Assembly (NCBI GenBank): GCA_933228895.1
Contig: OW121849.1
Span: 42,440,354 to 42,504,353 of the forward strand
Reading direction: 5' to 3'
DNA: 64,000 nucleotides
DNA from: Platycnemis pennipes
Lineage: Eukaryota; Arthropoda; Insecta; Odonata; Platycnemididae
Position numbers and translations under genes: made by a program. Below, one piece after another: positions 55,432-64,000 of this stretch. The notes below the pieces were generated by a model. It was not told the origin of the DNA. It worked only from the letters and a program-made list of their open reading frames with translations, and did not search any database. Every line of letters begins with the position of its first letter. Within the stretch, counting starts at the first letter, position 1.

Positions 55432-56299
55432 AATATCACATGAGAGAAAGTTGCGAAGAAAATATGGCCAAATAGCTAAAATATGTAAAAATGGCATACG
55501 ATTATGAATAATTTGATAAGGGCAATGAGTATTACAGTATTCGAGTGTTTTCACACAGATGTGCATAGACAGTGCAATTACTACAATCTGAAAAACGCAA
55601 GGTTATTGATTTTTTTGGCGTAAGTTGTTTTTTTGCACCTAAGAAATCTTTAGAATGATAGAGACTCAAACCCATAACTTCCATTGCCTCTCTTACAAAT
55701 CTTACCATTTTGTAAGCGGTACTGCATTTCTTTAAAAGAATAAAATATCTTGATTTCATTCTCGATAAATTTCACATCCTCTAACGGAAAAAAAAACGTC
55801 CAGAGTGGCGCAATTCCAAACAATTACTCACATTCGATAATTTTAACGGCAGTATTTAGTAAGTCAGTAAACCAGGATACTTATTCTTTTATATAAAGAG
55901 AAGCTCATTCCGTTTTTGTAGGTGACTTGCTTGGGATACCAGTGCTGATTTGTTCTAGGCACGTTGTCGTCCCGATTAGTACGAGACATCAATTAGAGAT
56001 TTTTACTCAAGAATGGTCAACAAATGGAATCCCTCTGACGATCGCAATACCCCGAGAAGAAACTTCTAAGGATTACTCGTAGAGAGCAATATAAAATAAA
56101 AATAAAATGGAAACTGCAGCTACTCCCCATCAAAGAGAAGATAATCGCCTGAAAATGTTTACAGCACCGTCATTCCAACCCATTGATTTCCCAGCAATTG
56201 GCATGAATCTACGCATCAAGAACTTTAAAAATACCGTCTCGTGGGAGAAAAAAGGAGTCAAAAAGGCTTGGGAGATGCATTTAACAACAGCTCGACGGT
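55432..56299. other. Stretch with unrecognised short frames
   Basis: Frames of 64-75 codons at 55532-55759 (minus) and 56107-56301 (plus) have no recognisable motif. No repeats are placed. Confidence 0.35.
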
Positions 56300-56860
56300 G
56301 AGTCCTCCATCAAGTTTATTACCATCGTCCGAAGTAAAACCGTAAAATTCAAATCGAGCAAATCCGTTTGACAAAGAGGAACGCTAAGAGGCTGGGGAGG
56401 AGTCGGGAGGGAAGTATGGGGGGGGGGGGAGCAAGAGTGGAACAGACGGAGGCAGAGAAAGAAGGAGACAGATGTAATGAGGGGGAGAGGAACTAAAAAT
56501 AAAAAAAGCAACCAAAGAGGCACTCCAGAAGTGCGAAGTGAATGTTTGGAGAGAGAGAGAATGAAACGTGAGGGGAGAGAGGGAAGGATTGGGACCAAGG
56601 GAGGGCGCAAAGAGGAGAGATAGGAAGCATATTATGGCAATGGAGATAATGACAGGGCACACACGAGGTCAATGGCAGCGATGGGCCTTGAGCTGAACTG
56701 AGCCAGGGGGTGGGGGGGCAGTGGAAGGAAGGGGGGAAATGGCGAAGAATATACGACGGAGAGGGGGAAAAGTGTGGAGGGAGGAAGAAAGATAAATAGA
56801 GTAGTGGATGAAGAAAAGAGGAGGCTCTAAAGGTAGAGAGAGAAGAAATCATTTTTTAAA
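56300..56860. other. Purine-rich island on the plus strand
   Basis: G- and A-rich with a G run at 56419-56430 and GA runs near 56550 and 56840. Minus-strand frames (92-119 codons) are serine/proline/leucine/phenylalanine runs due to CT bias. Confidence 0.45.
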
Positions 56861-59800
56861 AAACTAGAGGAACTAAAACTTAAAAAAACGCACGTGATTC
56901 ATTTCGTACATTTGTACTCTTCAGCTTTGGTAGGCACTCGAGGAGTTCACTCTATGAGAAAAAAATTAATTGCATCCCGATTGAAAATACATTTTGCCGG
57001 ATTATCGCATTTATTGCCAATTTCACAGATATGGATGCATCACATACCAGTTTCATCCCTACTCTTCCAAATGGCATCACCACCACAGTGTCAGCCACGA
57101 TTCACACCTCATACATCAGTTTGTAACACTCAAGGGTTATTTTTAATGTTCCCTCATAGAGAACTTGACGAGTCCAATCTGCGAAACGGGTAAATTGTCT
57201 CGTAAAACAACTCGGTGATTGCATCAGATATCAATAATAGTACTACATGTGTAAATAAGGGGATTTCACCTCTGGTCCTAACGTTTTTCTAACAGAGCTG
57301 CATAACAATGACATGAGTTAGAGAAAGGGAAACAACCTTACCCAAGTTGGCAAAAACGAATGAAGCAGATTCTGTAACAATCAGTCAAATTTTTACTCAT
57401 TAATCCTATTCATTACAGTTAAATGTGACCTCATTTTATTTATTTTTTAATAGCCCTGGCGTCTTCTCTGAAATAAAAATTGCTCATTCAAGACTACATA
57501 TTTGTAATCAAACACTTGTCCTATGGAATAACAGGGGTTCTAATTACCTAGGATGTCTAGATGACACGCTAAATAGATTATAGATATTAACTGCAGGGCT
57601 TTCTTAACTGATATCGGATATAATTATCTGATTATTTTGATGTAACTAAAGATCATGAAGGAGCTTGATGCGTTATGCTATGTAGTTAGGTAAACGACGT
57701 TCACAAGTTTAATTGCAGAGATTAAACTAAAAATAAATGCTTACTGATATATTACAGTAATGTATTCAGAATTAGTTCTCACTTTTTTCTTCAGAGTTTC
57801 CGAAACCAGTATCAACTGAAGTCAGTAACAGTAACAAGATAAGTATTTTAGATTCATTTCAAAACAAGTACCACTATTGGTAAATTGTATATCCGGTGCA
57901 TGTACCACAACATATAAGTAACGCTTATAATATTTTAGGTATTTGGATACAAATTTGTTTCCTCACTATCCAATCATAGAGGGTTTCGTGTCCATATCCC
58001 ACATGCATATCTTAGCCTCAGGGCTCAATAGAAGAACCATACCTGACTTCTAAAACGTCACAACACGCAGTTTGGTAATTATTGTATTAGACCCCCACTC
58101 CGGTTGAGGACACTGTTACCCACGCGATCGGCGTTAATTAACCTGATACACGCTAAGGTCTATGGCACCAAAGAAATCGCTCGTACGGTGCTAAAAAATG
58201 GAAATGACAGGAACACGGAAATGAATGTTCCATGAAGAGAGACTAGGTGCTATAGCTATATACCAACGTTCACCATGCACCATTTTATCTATAAATACTC
58301 TAAAAAGAAAGATTTATAAGGTTCCTGGATAATGTAGGCATATATTTTATTTCTGTAATAAAGTAGTTTTGACAACAAAAAGAGATTCCAGACATGAATA
58401 ACTACAGAGTGTGCAATCTTTCGCTTGCACTTAAATTAGCCAGCATTATTATTTCCGTATTTCAGAACCGAAAAATGGATAAAAAATTGGCAATGAGAAA
58501 TGAATGATTAAAATCAATCTATTATCTCTGTTGACTCTTTGTATTTACTATGAGACAACTCCAAAATGACTAGGGGGGAAGACACATTGCCTGCCTTGTT
58601 CATTGAAGTATCGAAACCAATTCAATTGCAAGACACGCAATTTGGGAACAAATAGATTATGATATAGCTACTGAAATGTAATCATGCCAGACTTTAACTA
58701 AACAGACTAAAAATTTTTATTCATAACCATGAGCGCAACACGGCACTTAACCTCATTTTAACAAATATATTATCTTAGGATATTTCAGTTTGTTTCATAG
58801 GGCAAATCGATCTCAATAGAAACTTTCTGCCTCGCGTTCCAAAGTAAACGAGGACAACACGTACTAAATTAGATTTACGCTCAGTACCATAGAATATCAT
58901 TCATTCTGCTACAGGAAAAATAGTCAATTTTTAAGTAAAATACAGAAAATCCTGATTAACTGGTATTAGCGTCGTTCTTCGGCATCACCCATTAATTAAA
59001 ATATTACATTCGCAAAAACATTTCGACAAGCAACTGTAATTTGTACCGTACCATTTTCAATATGATTACTAACATGCATATTTTTCTTCAAATCGTCTTT
59101 GGCGTAGGTAGATACACCCAGTTTATTATCAACACAATCATAACTGATAGAAGTAAGATATATATTAAGAATATTTTAGCCAAGATTTACCCATCTATGA
59201 TAAAAGAGAGAATTCTTTGCAGTTTTCCACTAGTGTAAAAAGGACTCTTTCCTCACCAGCGGATAACTGTCAAGAGTTCTTCTTCGTTCGTGATTTTTAA
59301 GATCGATCACGTCGATCCTGGCAAGATTTTGTGTTCCTCTAATTTATCTCATGATTGCGGTAACTAAAACAGCTAAATTGACATTTTAATCACTCGACAT
59401 AAAACTTCACTCTTGCTTACTTCATTTCAGTCAAACCCGTTACACCTAGTTCAGGTAGTGAGAAAACATCGCCAGCATATGCACTGTACGACTACCGAAG
59501 TAATTCACCTTCACCTTACAACGTTCGCATCTATCGAGTGACGTAATTTGAATCGTTAACCTCTCCTTCGGGCGTTCGCGTTGCTCTGCAATGTCTTCAA
59601 AATCAATTCCACAAGGCGTTGAAATCCCCACTTCGTCGGAAATATTAGCACGTTGCGCTAAATGTTAAAGAGATTCGTATCATGCATATCACCAAGTCTT
59701 CATGTTACTCTTGTTACACAATCGTTTGGGCACTTAAAATTTAAAAAGGGAAGAGAGGAAAACTAAGTGGCTCTACCACTTTAAAGGAATTAATTCTTCG

Positions 59801-60839
59801 CGCAAGAAATACGGTCGTGCAGCGTGAATGAAATTCGTGCCATTTCGTTCATGTGTTTCGTTCATATAGCATGGGCGTTCTTGGGTAATGATCTCCTCCA
59901 TTTAGATGCGTGACATCATCCAGAAATCTCAATGTGCACCGTCGGCACCATCCTCATTATTCACTTGCAATCCGGAAATTGTCTAACGAGGCACGTTCCC
60001 CTATTGGGGGACACTTAAAAAGAAAAAAAGAAATTCTACATGCATTTTCCGATGCTTCACAAAACTTCGTCGGACCCCCGCCCACCTTAATACAACCTCA
60101 TCCTTAGGAATCTTTTTCGTAACACTGGTATACCACATTTAAAAAAAAGATACGCTAAAAGTGTTTCACTGTGCGGGAGAAAATCAATTAGGATTGGTAA
60201 TTTACTTTTTAACTTATTTTGCTCGCCTGCATTACACGTTCAATTCACCACATACGAGAGTCATTGCTTTTGAAATTCCCTGGAGCGTTTGGCGTGCAAC
60301 CACAAATATTTTTTACGATCTATCCTGCATTCTCATAATTTGGAATCAGATATTGTTTGATAAATCGAGATAAGTTGCATAATTCCTTGGTAAATTTAAT
60401 AAAATTGATAGTAAAACGAGTAATATAGTGACTAGAAATTAGGTAGTGTGTGTGATGATAATGCAAGCCTGTTTTTAGTTATCCCCAGCAGTAAACCATT
60501 ACGGCCGATTTCAGGATATTATGTACATGCAGATGATCCCTTTACATTGCTAATGTAATGCGAGACTTAAACGGTTAAAGAGTAAAAGATTTATCAAAAT
60601 GGAAGGATAATTAGCAACAAAGATGGATGGAGGTATTATTTACACAGCCCTCAAAATGGATTTTATTCGCATAAAAGCAATCCTACGTTCTTGGAACTAT
60701 AGAGTAGGTAAGATGAAACAAATTTTGAAATTGAATTCAGCAAGTAAGTGCATGTTGTACGCGGTGGATGATGGGAAAATTAGAATCGTCCTCAAGAATG
60801 AGACTATTTTTGAGAATAATACGGGCACCACTTGAGCAC
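56861..60839. other. Longest stretch without a recognisable element (about 4 kb)
   Basis: Mainly AT-rich. Open frames of 61-99 codons are scattered on both strands without recognisable motifs. A short 'ggatattatgtacatgcaga' at 60514-60533 looks like a decayed LINE tail but lacks the hairpin. No copy of the LINE families is otherwise present, unlike the rest of the window. Confidence 0.45.
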
Positions 60840-61091
60840 GCCATGCCGCACAGCAGACCGAGACAATCACGCGATTGTCACTGCGAGGAGTCGTGACGTA
60901 CACGTTTCCCGCACACGGCTCCAGCACAACGCTCCGGGGCAACAAAAATCGTGTGGAAAAATTGTTTCGCTTCCACTGCGGGCGCTCCGAATGGGAGGGA
61001 CGAAAAATAGTCCAAAATAGTCTCTTCGGATCTTCAAAAAAATGAAGGTGCATATATAAAGTCGCTTTTCTTAGGTCGAATTTTCCTCACG
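60840..61091. promoter_or_regulatory. CpG-rich segment with TATA-like box
   Basis: Contains a hairpin at 60862-60879 (gacaatc/gattgtc), frequent CpG and TATATAAAG at 61053-61061, followed by 'gtcgcttttcttaggtcgaa'. Several nGAAn/nTTCn words lie around it, as in heat-shock-element-like arrays, but no regular array is proven. No downstream exon is recognised. Confidence 0.25.
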
Positions 61092-61465
61092 AAGACGAAA
61101 GTGTCACGAAGCATGTGCGAAAACCGAGACTTAGCTTTCCTTTCGAGGAGGTTGACTCGTGACTTGAGGGAGTCAAAACAACTGAATATTCACACATTTT
61201 CACCCGCATCGCTTTAAAAGTGATTCTGCTTTAAGAAATACACTGCCTTGGCGTTATAGTGTAATTAGAAAAATATAAAGTAGAGAGGATGTATAATGCG
61301 AGAAGAATCTAGAATGCGATGTAAAAGTTATGAATTCACACACACTAGTCGACAGCATATCCTAAGGCTATTCTACAATTCAAATCAATAAATGGTAAAT
61401 TGCTTGTGTAATTAGGGGAACTGTTATCTAATTTAATCGTAATTTTACTCCCAATTCATTAAGAA

Positions 61466-61800
61466 GGGTCATCATCATTAGTTATCAATCCTCAGATTGG
61501 TTTGACGCAGCTCTCCACTGAGTTCTTTTATCGGCTAATCTCTTCTATTATGTATTTCTTCTCTTTCACATCCTTCATCGCTTGTTCCATATATCTCACT
61601 CGAGGCCTTCCTTTGCTATTCTTCTTTTCCACTTGTCCTTCAACGATTGTCTTCTTCAGGCCATCGTGTCTTAAGATATGGCCGATTAAGTTATCCCGTC
61701 TTCTTCTTAGAGTTTTCAGCTGGCTTCTCTTTTCTCCCACTCTTCTTAAGACTTCTTCGTTTGTTACTCTGTCCATCCATTTTATCTTCATTTAGAAAGG
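61466..61800 (-). mobile_element. Non-LTR ORF2 C-terminal tail and 3' end
   Basis: The minus-strand frame (61791-61528, 87 codons) reads KIKWMDRVTNEEVLRRVGEK, NLIGHILRHDGLKKTIVEGQ and KGRPRVRYMEQAMKDVKE. One frameshift later it continues DKRTQWRAASNQSED and stops. This is the typical end of a large group of arthropod non-LTR ORF2 proteins (TNEEVL..LIGHILRHD..EG+..G+RGRPR..WR...NQS). The 3' end is followed by 'aatgatgatgac', a possible short tail repeat. The clade is not assigned. A second, older copy is at 39.4-39.6 kb. Confidence 0.78.
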
Positions 61801-62476
61801 TACGGATATCAAAATAGTTGTTTTACGAATGACAAAATATCACTAAGGAGACATCATATATTTCCACATAAACTCCTATTTATCTCATTATTTGAAAATA
61901 ATTTGAATTACCATTTGGGGATAAACTAGTGCAAATAAATACGTAAACATACTCATGACCAAAACAAATCAATTACACTATTTTCCCAAATGCTTAAGAG
62001 GTGAACAAATGACGTACTTTCACCATGCCATTGAAATTCCCGACAGACGTCCTAATAATTAGAGGACAGTGCTCCAGGAGCAATGCCCTCCCAACATGTG
62101 TGAGCAGAACGTTATCACAACTGACTTCTCCAAATAATTACCGGAGAGAGGTCCATCATTCAAGGTTCAACACTACACCAATTGCGGCACGCAAGACTGA
62201 CGGAGAGGGGACATCTCCCGGCCCCGAAACGCGCAAATAGGCAATAAGAGGATGCGGCCCGGTCGAAAACTCTGCCTACGCAGTGAATCATAGGACACCC
62301 ATTTAAGTCACTTACGGATAGGAAAAGGATCTGGTCACCATGGAAACTAAAGAGACGTGGAATTAAATGGTGTGTCGGATACAAAATGAGAGATAAACAT
62401 TACCACTACAGTGGTGCAGCAATGACGAGTGGTGACCGAATTGATATCATTTGCGTCTTTAGGGTAGCATATATGG
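61801..62476. other. Stretch with nothing recognised
   Basis: GC content rises at 62030-62330 without a recognisable domain in the frames there. Confidence 0.35.
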
Positions 62477-62481
62477 ACTAT

Positions 62482-62647
62482 ATCTATATCTACGACATAC
62501 CCTGCAAGCTACCTCGAGGGTGTACGGCAGGGGGTGTATCCACACCAGGAACAATGACACAACAAACAAAAATGAACACAAAAAAAAACACCACACCTTT
62601 AAAAGTAATTAGGGAAAAAACTAACAAATCCCAATCATGCAGGACAC
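62482..62647 (-). mobile_element. LINE family B, 3' end with 5-bp target duplication
   Basis: A 166-bp copy: GATATA tail, hairpin (about 62499-62535, with two substitutions) and T-rich 3' UTR on the minus strand, up to 'aatcatgcaggacac'. It is flanked by actat at 62477-62481 and 62648-62652. Confidence 0.9.
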
Positions 62648-62719
62648 ACTATTTTGCTCCCTAGCAAATTTTATGCAATGAACAGAGTTTCAGATCAAAC
62701 CTCTACAGAGCCAAAAGGA

Positions 62720-62870
62720 CCACGTTTTAGCTTCGCATGATGATCAGACCACTCCAACGTATGTGGTCTTCTCGCCACACTTATGCGGGCTTTCACCGAT
62801 CTAAAAATCAACCACCGTCCGGAATTGAACCTTGCCCCACGCCGAGGGCAACTAGAAAAGTAATGTACAT
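62720..62870 (-). mobile_element. tRNA-like SINE candidate
   Basis: The minus strand carries 'gcaaggttcaattccgg' (B-box, plus about 62820-62836) preceded by 'agttgccctcggcgtggg' and followed by 'ttgatttttagatcggtg', which recalls the body of the 47.4-kb SINE (atagatttttcagtggt). The 3' region is different. Moderate to low support. Confidence 0.45.
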
Positions 62871-62932
62871 TCTCGAATCAATCCAACCATTGAGGTTATC
62901 AGTAGAGAAGAAATAGACGAACAAAAGAGAGA

Positions 62933-63130
62933 ATGATGTTCATAAGGGGTTTGGAGGCCGTAGAAAACGAGCGGGCGTGCAAAACATGGATGGAGGTGAG
63001 GGATGAGGTGTATGAGTGCAAGAATATAAGAGAGAGAGAAGATATAAAGTGGTTGGGAGTCATTGGCCACGACCGTGTAGTGTGGAGGGAAGGCGGGTGG
63101 GAAGAAGGAGGAGGCGGTTGTGAAAAATGA
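62933..63130 (+). pseudogene. Possible non-LTR ORF2 tail within a GA-rich stretch
   Basis: A 65-codon frame with CKTWMEVRDEVYECKNIRE, then IKWLGVIGHDR. It resembles the 'TWMD.V..D......EDRxKWRxxI' end of non-LTR ORF2 proteins, but the local purine bias favours E, R and K codons, so the resemblance may be partly compositional. Confidence 0.35.
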
Positions 63131-63149
63131 TAGAGAATTAATCATTCGT

Positions 63150-63690
63150 ACAAATAAAATGAGATGAGGAAAGGTTTTCCGTTGAGCTCTGGGGCGAGAG
63201 GTTGGGAGGGAGGCGAGGAGTAGGTGGAGGATGTGGGAGGGGGGCCTAAGGTGGTGCCGGGTGGGGAGGAGGGTAAGAAAAATGATGATGACGATGACGG
63301 TGATGTTTCAGGCCGCTGGCACGGTGGGGGGAAATGGGCTAGGCGATGCATTGGAGTGAAGGGGGTTAGATGGGCTGGGAAGATGAGGAGGACAACCGAA
63401 TAATGCGCTAGGCGGGGAGAGCGAGAGAGAGAGAGAGAGGAGATGGGGGAGGTAAGGAACGTTAGGAGGGAGGAAGATGGACATTTAGACAAATGTGAAC
63501 TGGAGAGGGGCGAGTACGGGGGAGAGAGAGAGGCATAGGAAATTGGGTACACGTCAGACTCCCTTTGGAGGAGGATGAGGCTACACTGGGTTTGAGGGGG
63601 TTGGTTGACTCGAGTGGCGGGGTTAAAGCGGGGTCCCACACTACGCGCAAGGGTATGTCCACTCTTTTGTTCCATGGGTAAGCAGGAGGA
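63150..63690. other. Purine-rich GC island
   Basis: G- and A-rich on the plus strand with a (GA)n run at 63423-63440 and a GAT/GAC run near 63280-63305. The 177-codon minus-strand frame (63142-63675) is a serine/proline-rich compositional artefact. Confidence 0.45.
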
Positions 63691-63769
63691 TATCTAAGGC
63701 TGTTCATCGCACAAACCAATAATCAAATCCGCGTCGCATCTGCGGTATGAAGTTCACTGGAATCAATAC

Positions 63770-63985
63770 GCTCCCTGGCCACTCACCCTACTCTAGTCCA
63801 GAGGAAGGATCTACACCGCGGAGTCTGGAGATTGAATAAGATTTCGAGATGCTCAGTAAGTGCTGAAGTAAAATCGTATCATCGGACTTAAATCAAAACA
63901 CCACACCCATATCTGAGGTGAAATGCGAACCTGCTACTTTGGTTTACAGCTTAGTTTACCCTGCAAACCAACATCGTTCCCTATT
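63770..63985 (-). mobile_element. Weak tRNA-derived SINE candidate
   Basis: The minus strand has 'taaactaagctgtaaaccaa' and, about 10 bp later, 'gcaggttcgcatttcacc', which resemble an A-box and B-box of RNA polymerase III. No second copy of its body was found in the window. Confidence 0.3.
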
Positions 63986-64000
63986 GCATTTGTCCTATCG

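Noticed and set aside
60510..60540. Possible LINE tail 'ggatattatgtacatgcaga'
   Set aside because: The hairpin upstream is not recognisable; the match is too short to call.
63142..63675. 177-codon minus-strand open frame
   Set aside because: Serine/proline-rich product of a purine-rich plus strand; no domain and overlapping open frames.
1..64000. LTR retrotransposons, rRNA genes, viral integrations or a multi-gene operon-like system
   Set aside because: No paired long terminal repeats, gag/pol order, rRNA-like sequence or viral protein was recognised on either strand; host exons could be missed by eye.

Overview
The window looks like eukaryotic, almost certainly arthropod, nuclear DNA. It has no dense gene layout, has AT-rich filler broken by GC-rich purine/pyrimidine tracts, and is full of transposon relics whose proteins belong to families common in insects and other arthropods. 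I found no host protein-coding gene, rRNA or CRISPR array. I cannot name the species. The bulk of the recognisable sequence is one group of CR1-like non-LTR retrotransposons (LINEs) that I split into three families by their 3' ends: A, with a GATGTA-type tail; B, with a GATATA/TAGATA-type tail and a long T-rich 3' UTR; and C, with a different 3' UTR and an A-like tail. All three end in the same 3' hairpin (CCCTGC..ACC, loop, GGT..GCAGGG).

Layout. 1-15 kb: A and C fragments at 1-130, 2.07-2.53, 3.2, 4.1 and 13.9-14.56 kb, separated by unremarkable AT-rich DNA and polypurine/polypyrimidine islands (0.3, 3.3, 7.5-8.4 and 9.4-10.7 kb). 15-24 kb: an A copy with the longest open reading frame (16.4-17.16 kb), then a three-exon relic of a Transib/RAG1-like transposase on the minus strand (17.97-18.93 kb), then a B copy split by an A copy (19.6-20.8 kb) and an A copy split by a B copy (22.2-22.8 kb). 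24-33 kb: a C copy that may split a hAT-like element (26.5-27.7 kb), a pair of perfect hairpins (28.2 kb), a GC island with a TATA/initiator-like promoter (30.1 kb), a well-bounded hAT MITE with an 8-bp target duplication (32.38-32.74 kb) and a foldback (32.9-33.0 kb). 33-46 kb: tRNA-derived SINE copies, a Penelope-like GIY-YIG endonuclease relic (35.2-35.8 kb), an A copy split by C (35.8-36.6 kb), two non-LTR tails and an R1-like C-terminal domain (43.8-44.2 kb). 46-56 kb: the longest LINE reverse transcriptase relic (47.6-48.8 kb) with another A copy in its tail, a piggyBac-like element in TTAA (50.02-50.88 kb), and a C copy split by B and flanked by ~130-bp direct repeats (51.0-52.7 kb). 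56-64 kb: mostly unrecognised DNA, GA-rich islands, a further non-LTR tail (61.5 kb), a B fragment with a 5-bp target duplication (62.48-62.65 kb) and tRNA-like SINE relics.

The pieces do not form a pathway. They record successive transposition: LINE copies inserted into older LINE copies, DNA transposons that have lost their transposases, and SINEs. The most informative items are the RAG1-related transposase relic with two recognisable introns, the set of mutually nested LINEs with short target-site duplications, the common 3' hairpin with family-specific tails, and the ~130-bp direct repeats that abut a C insertion. All homology statements come from reading translations by eye; no database search was run.
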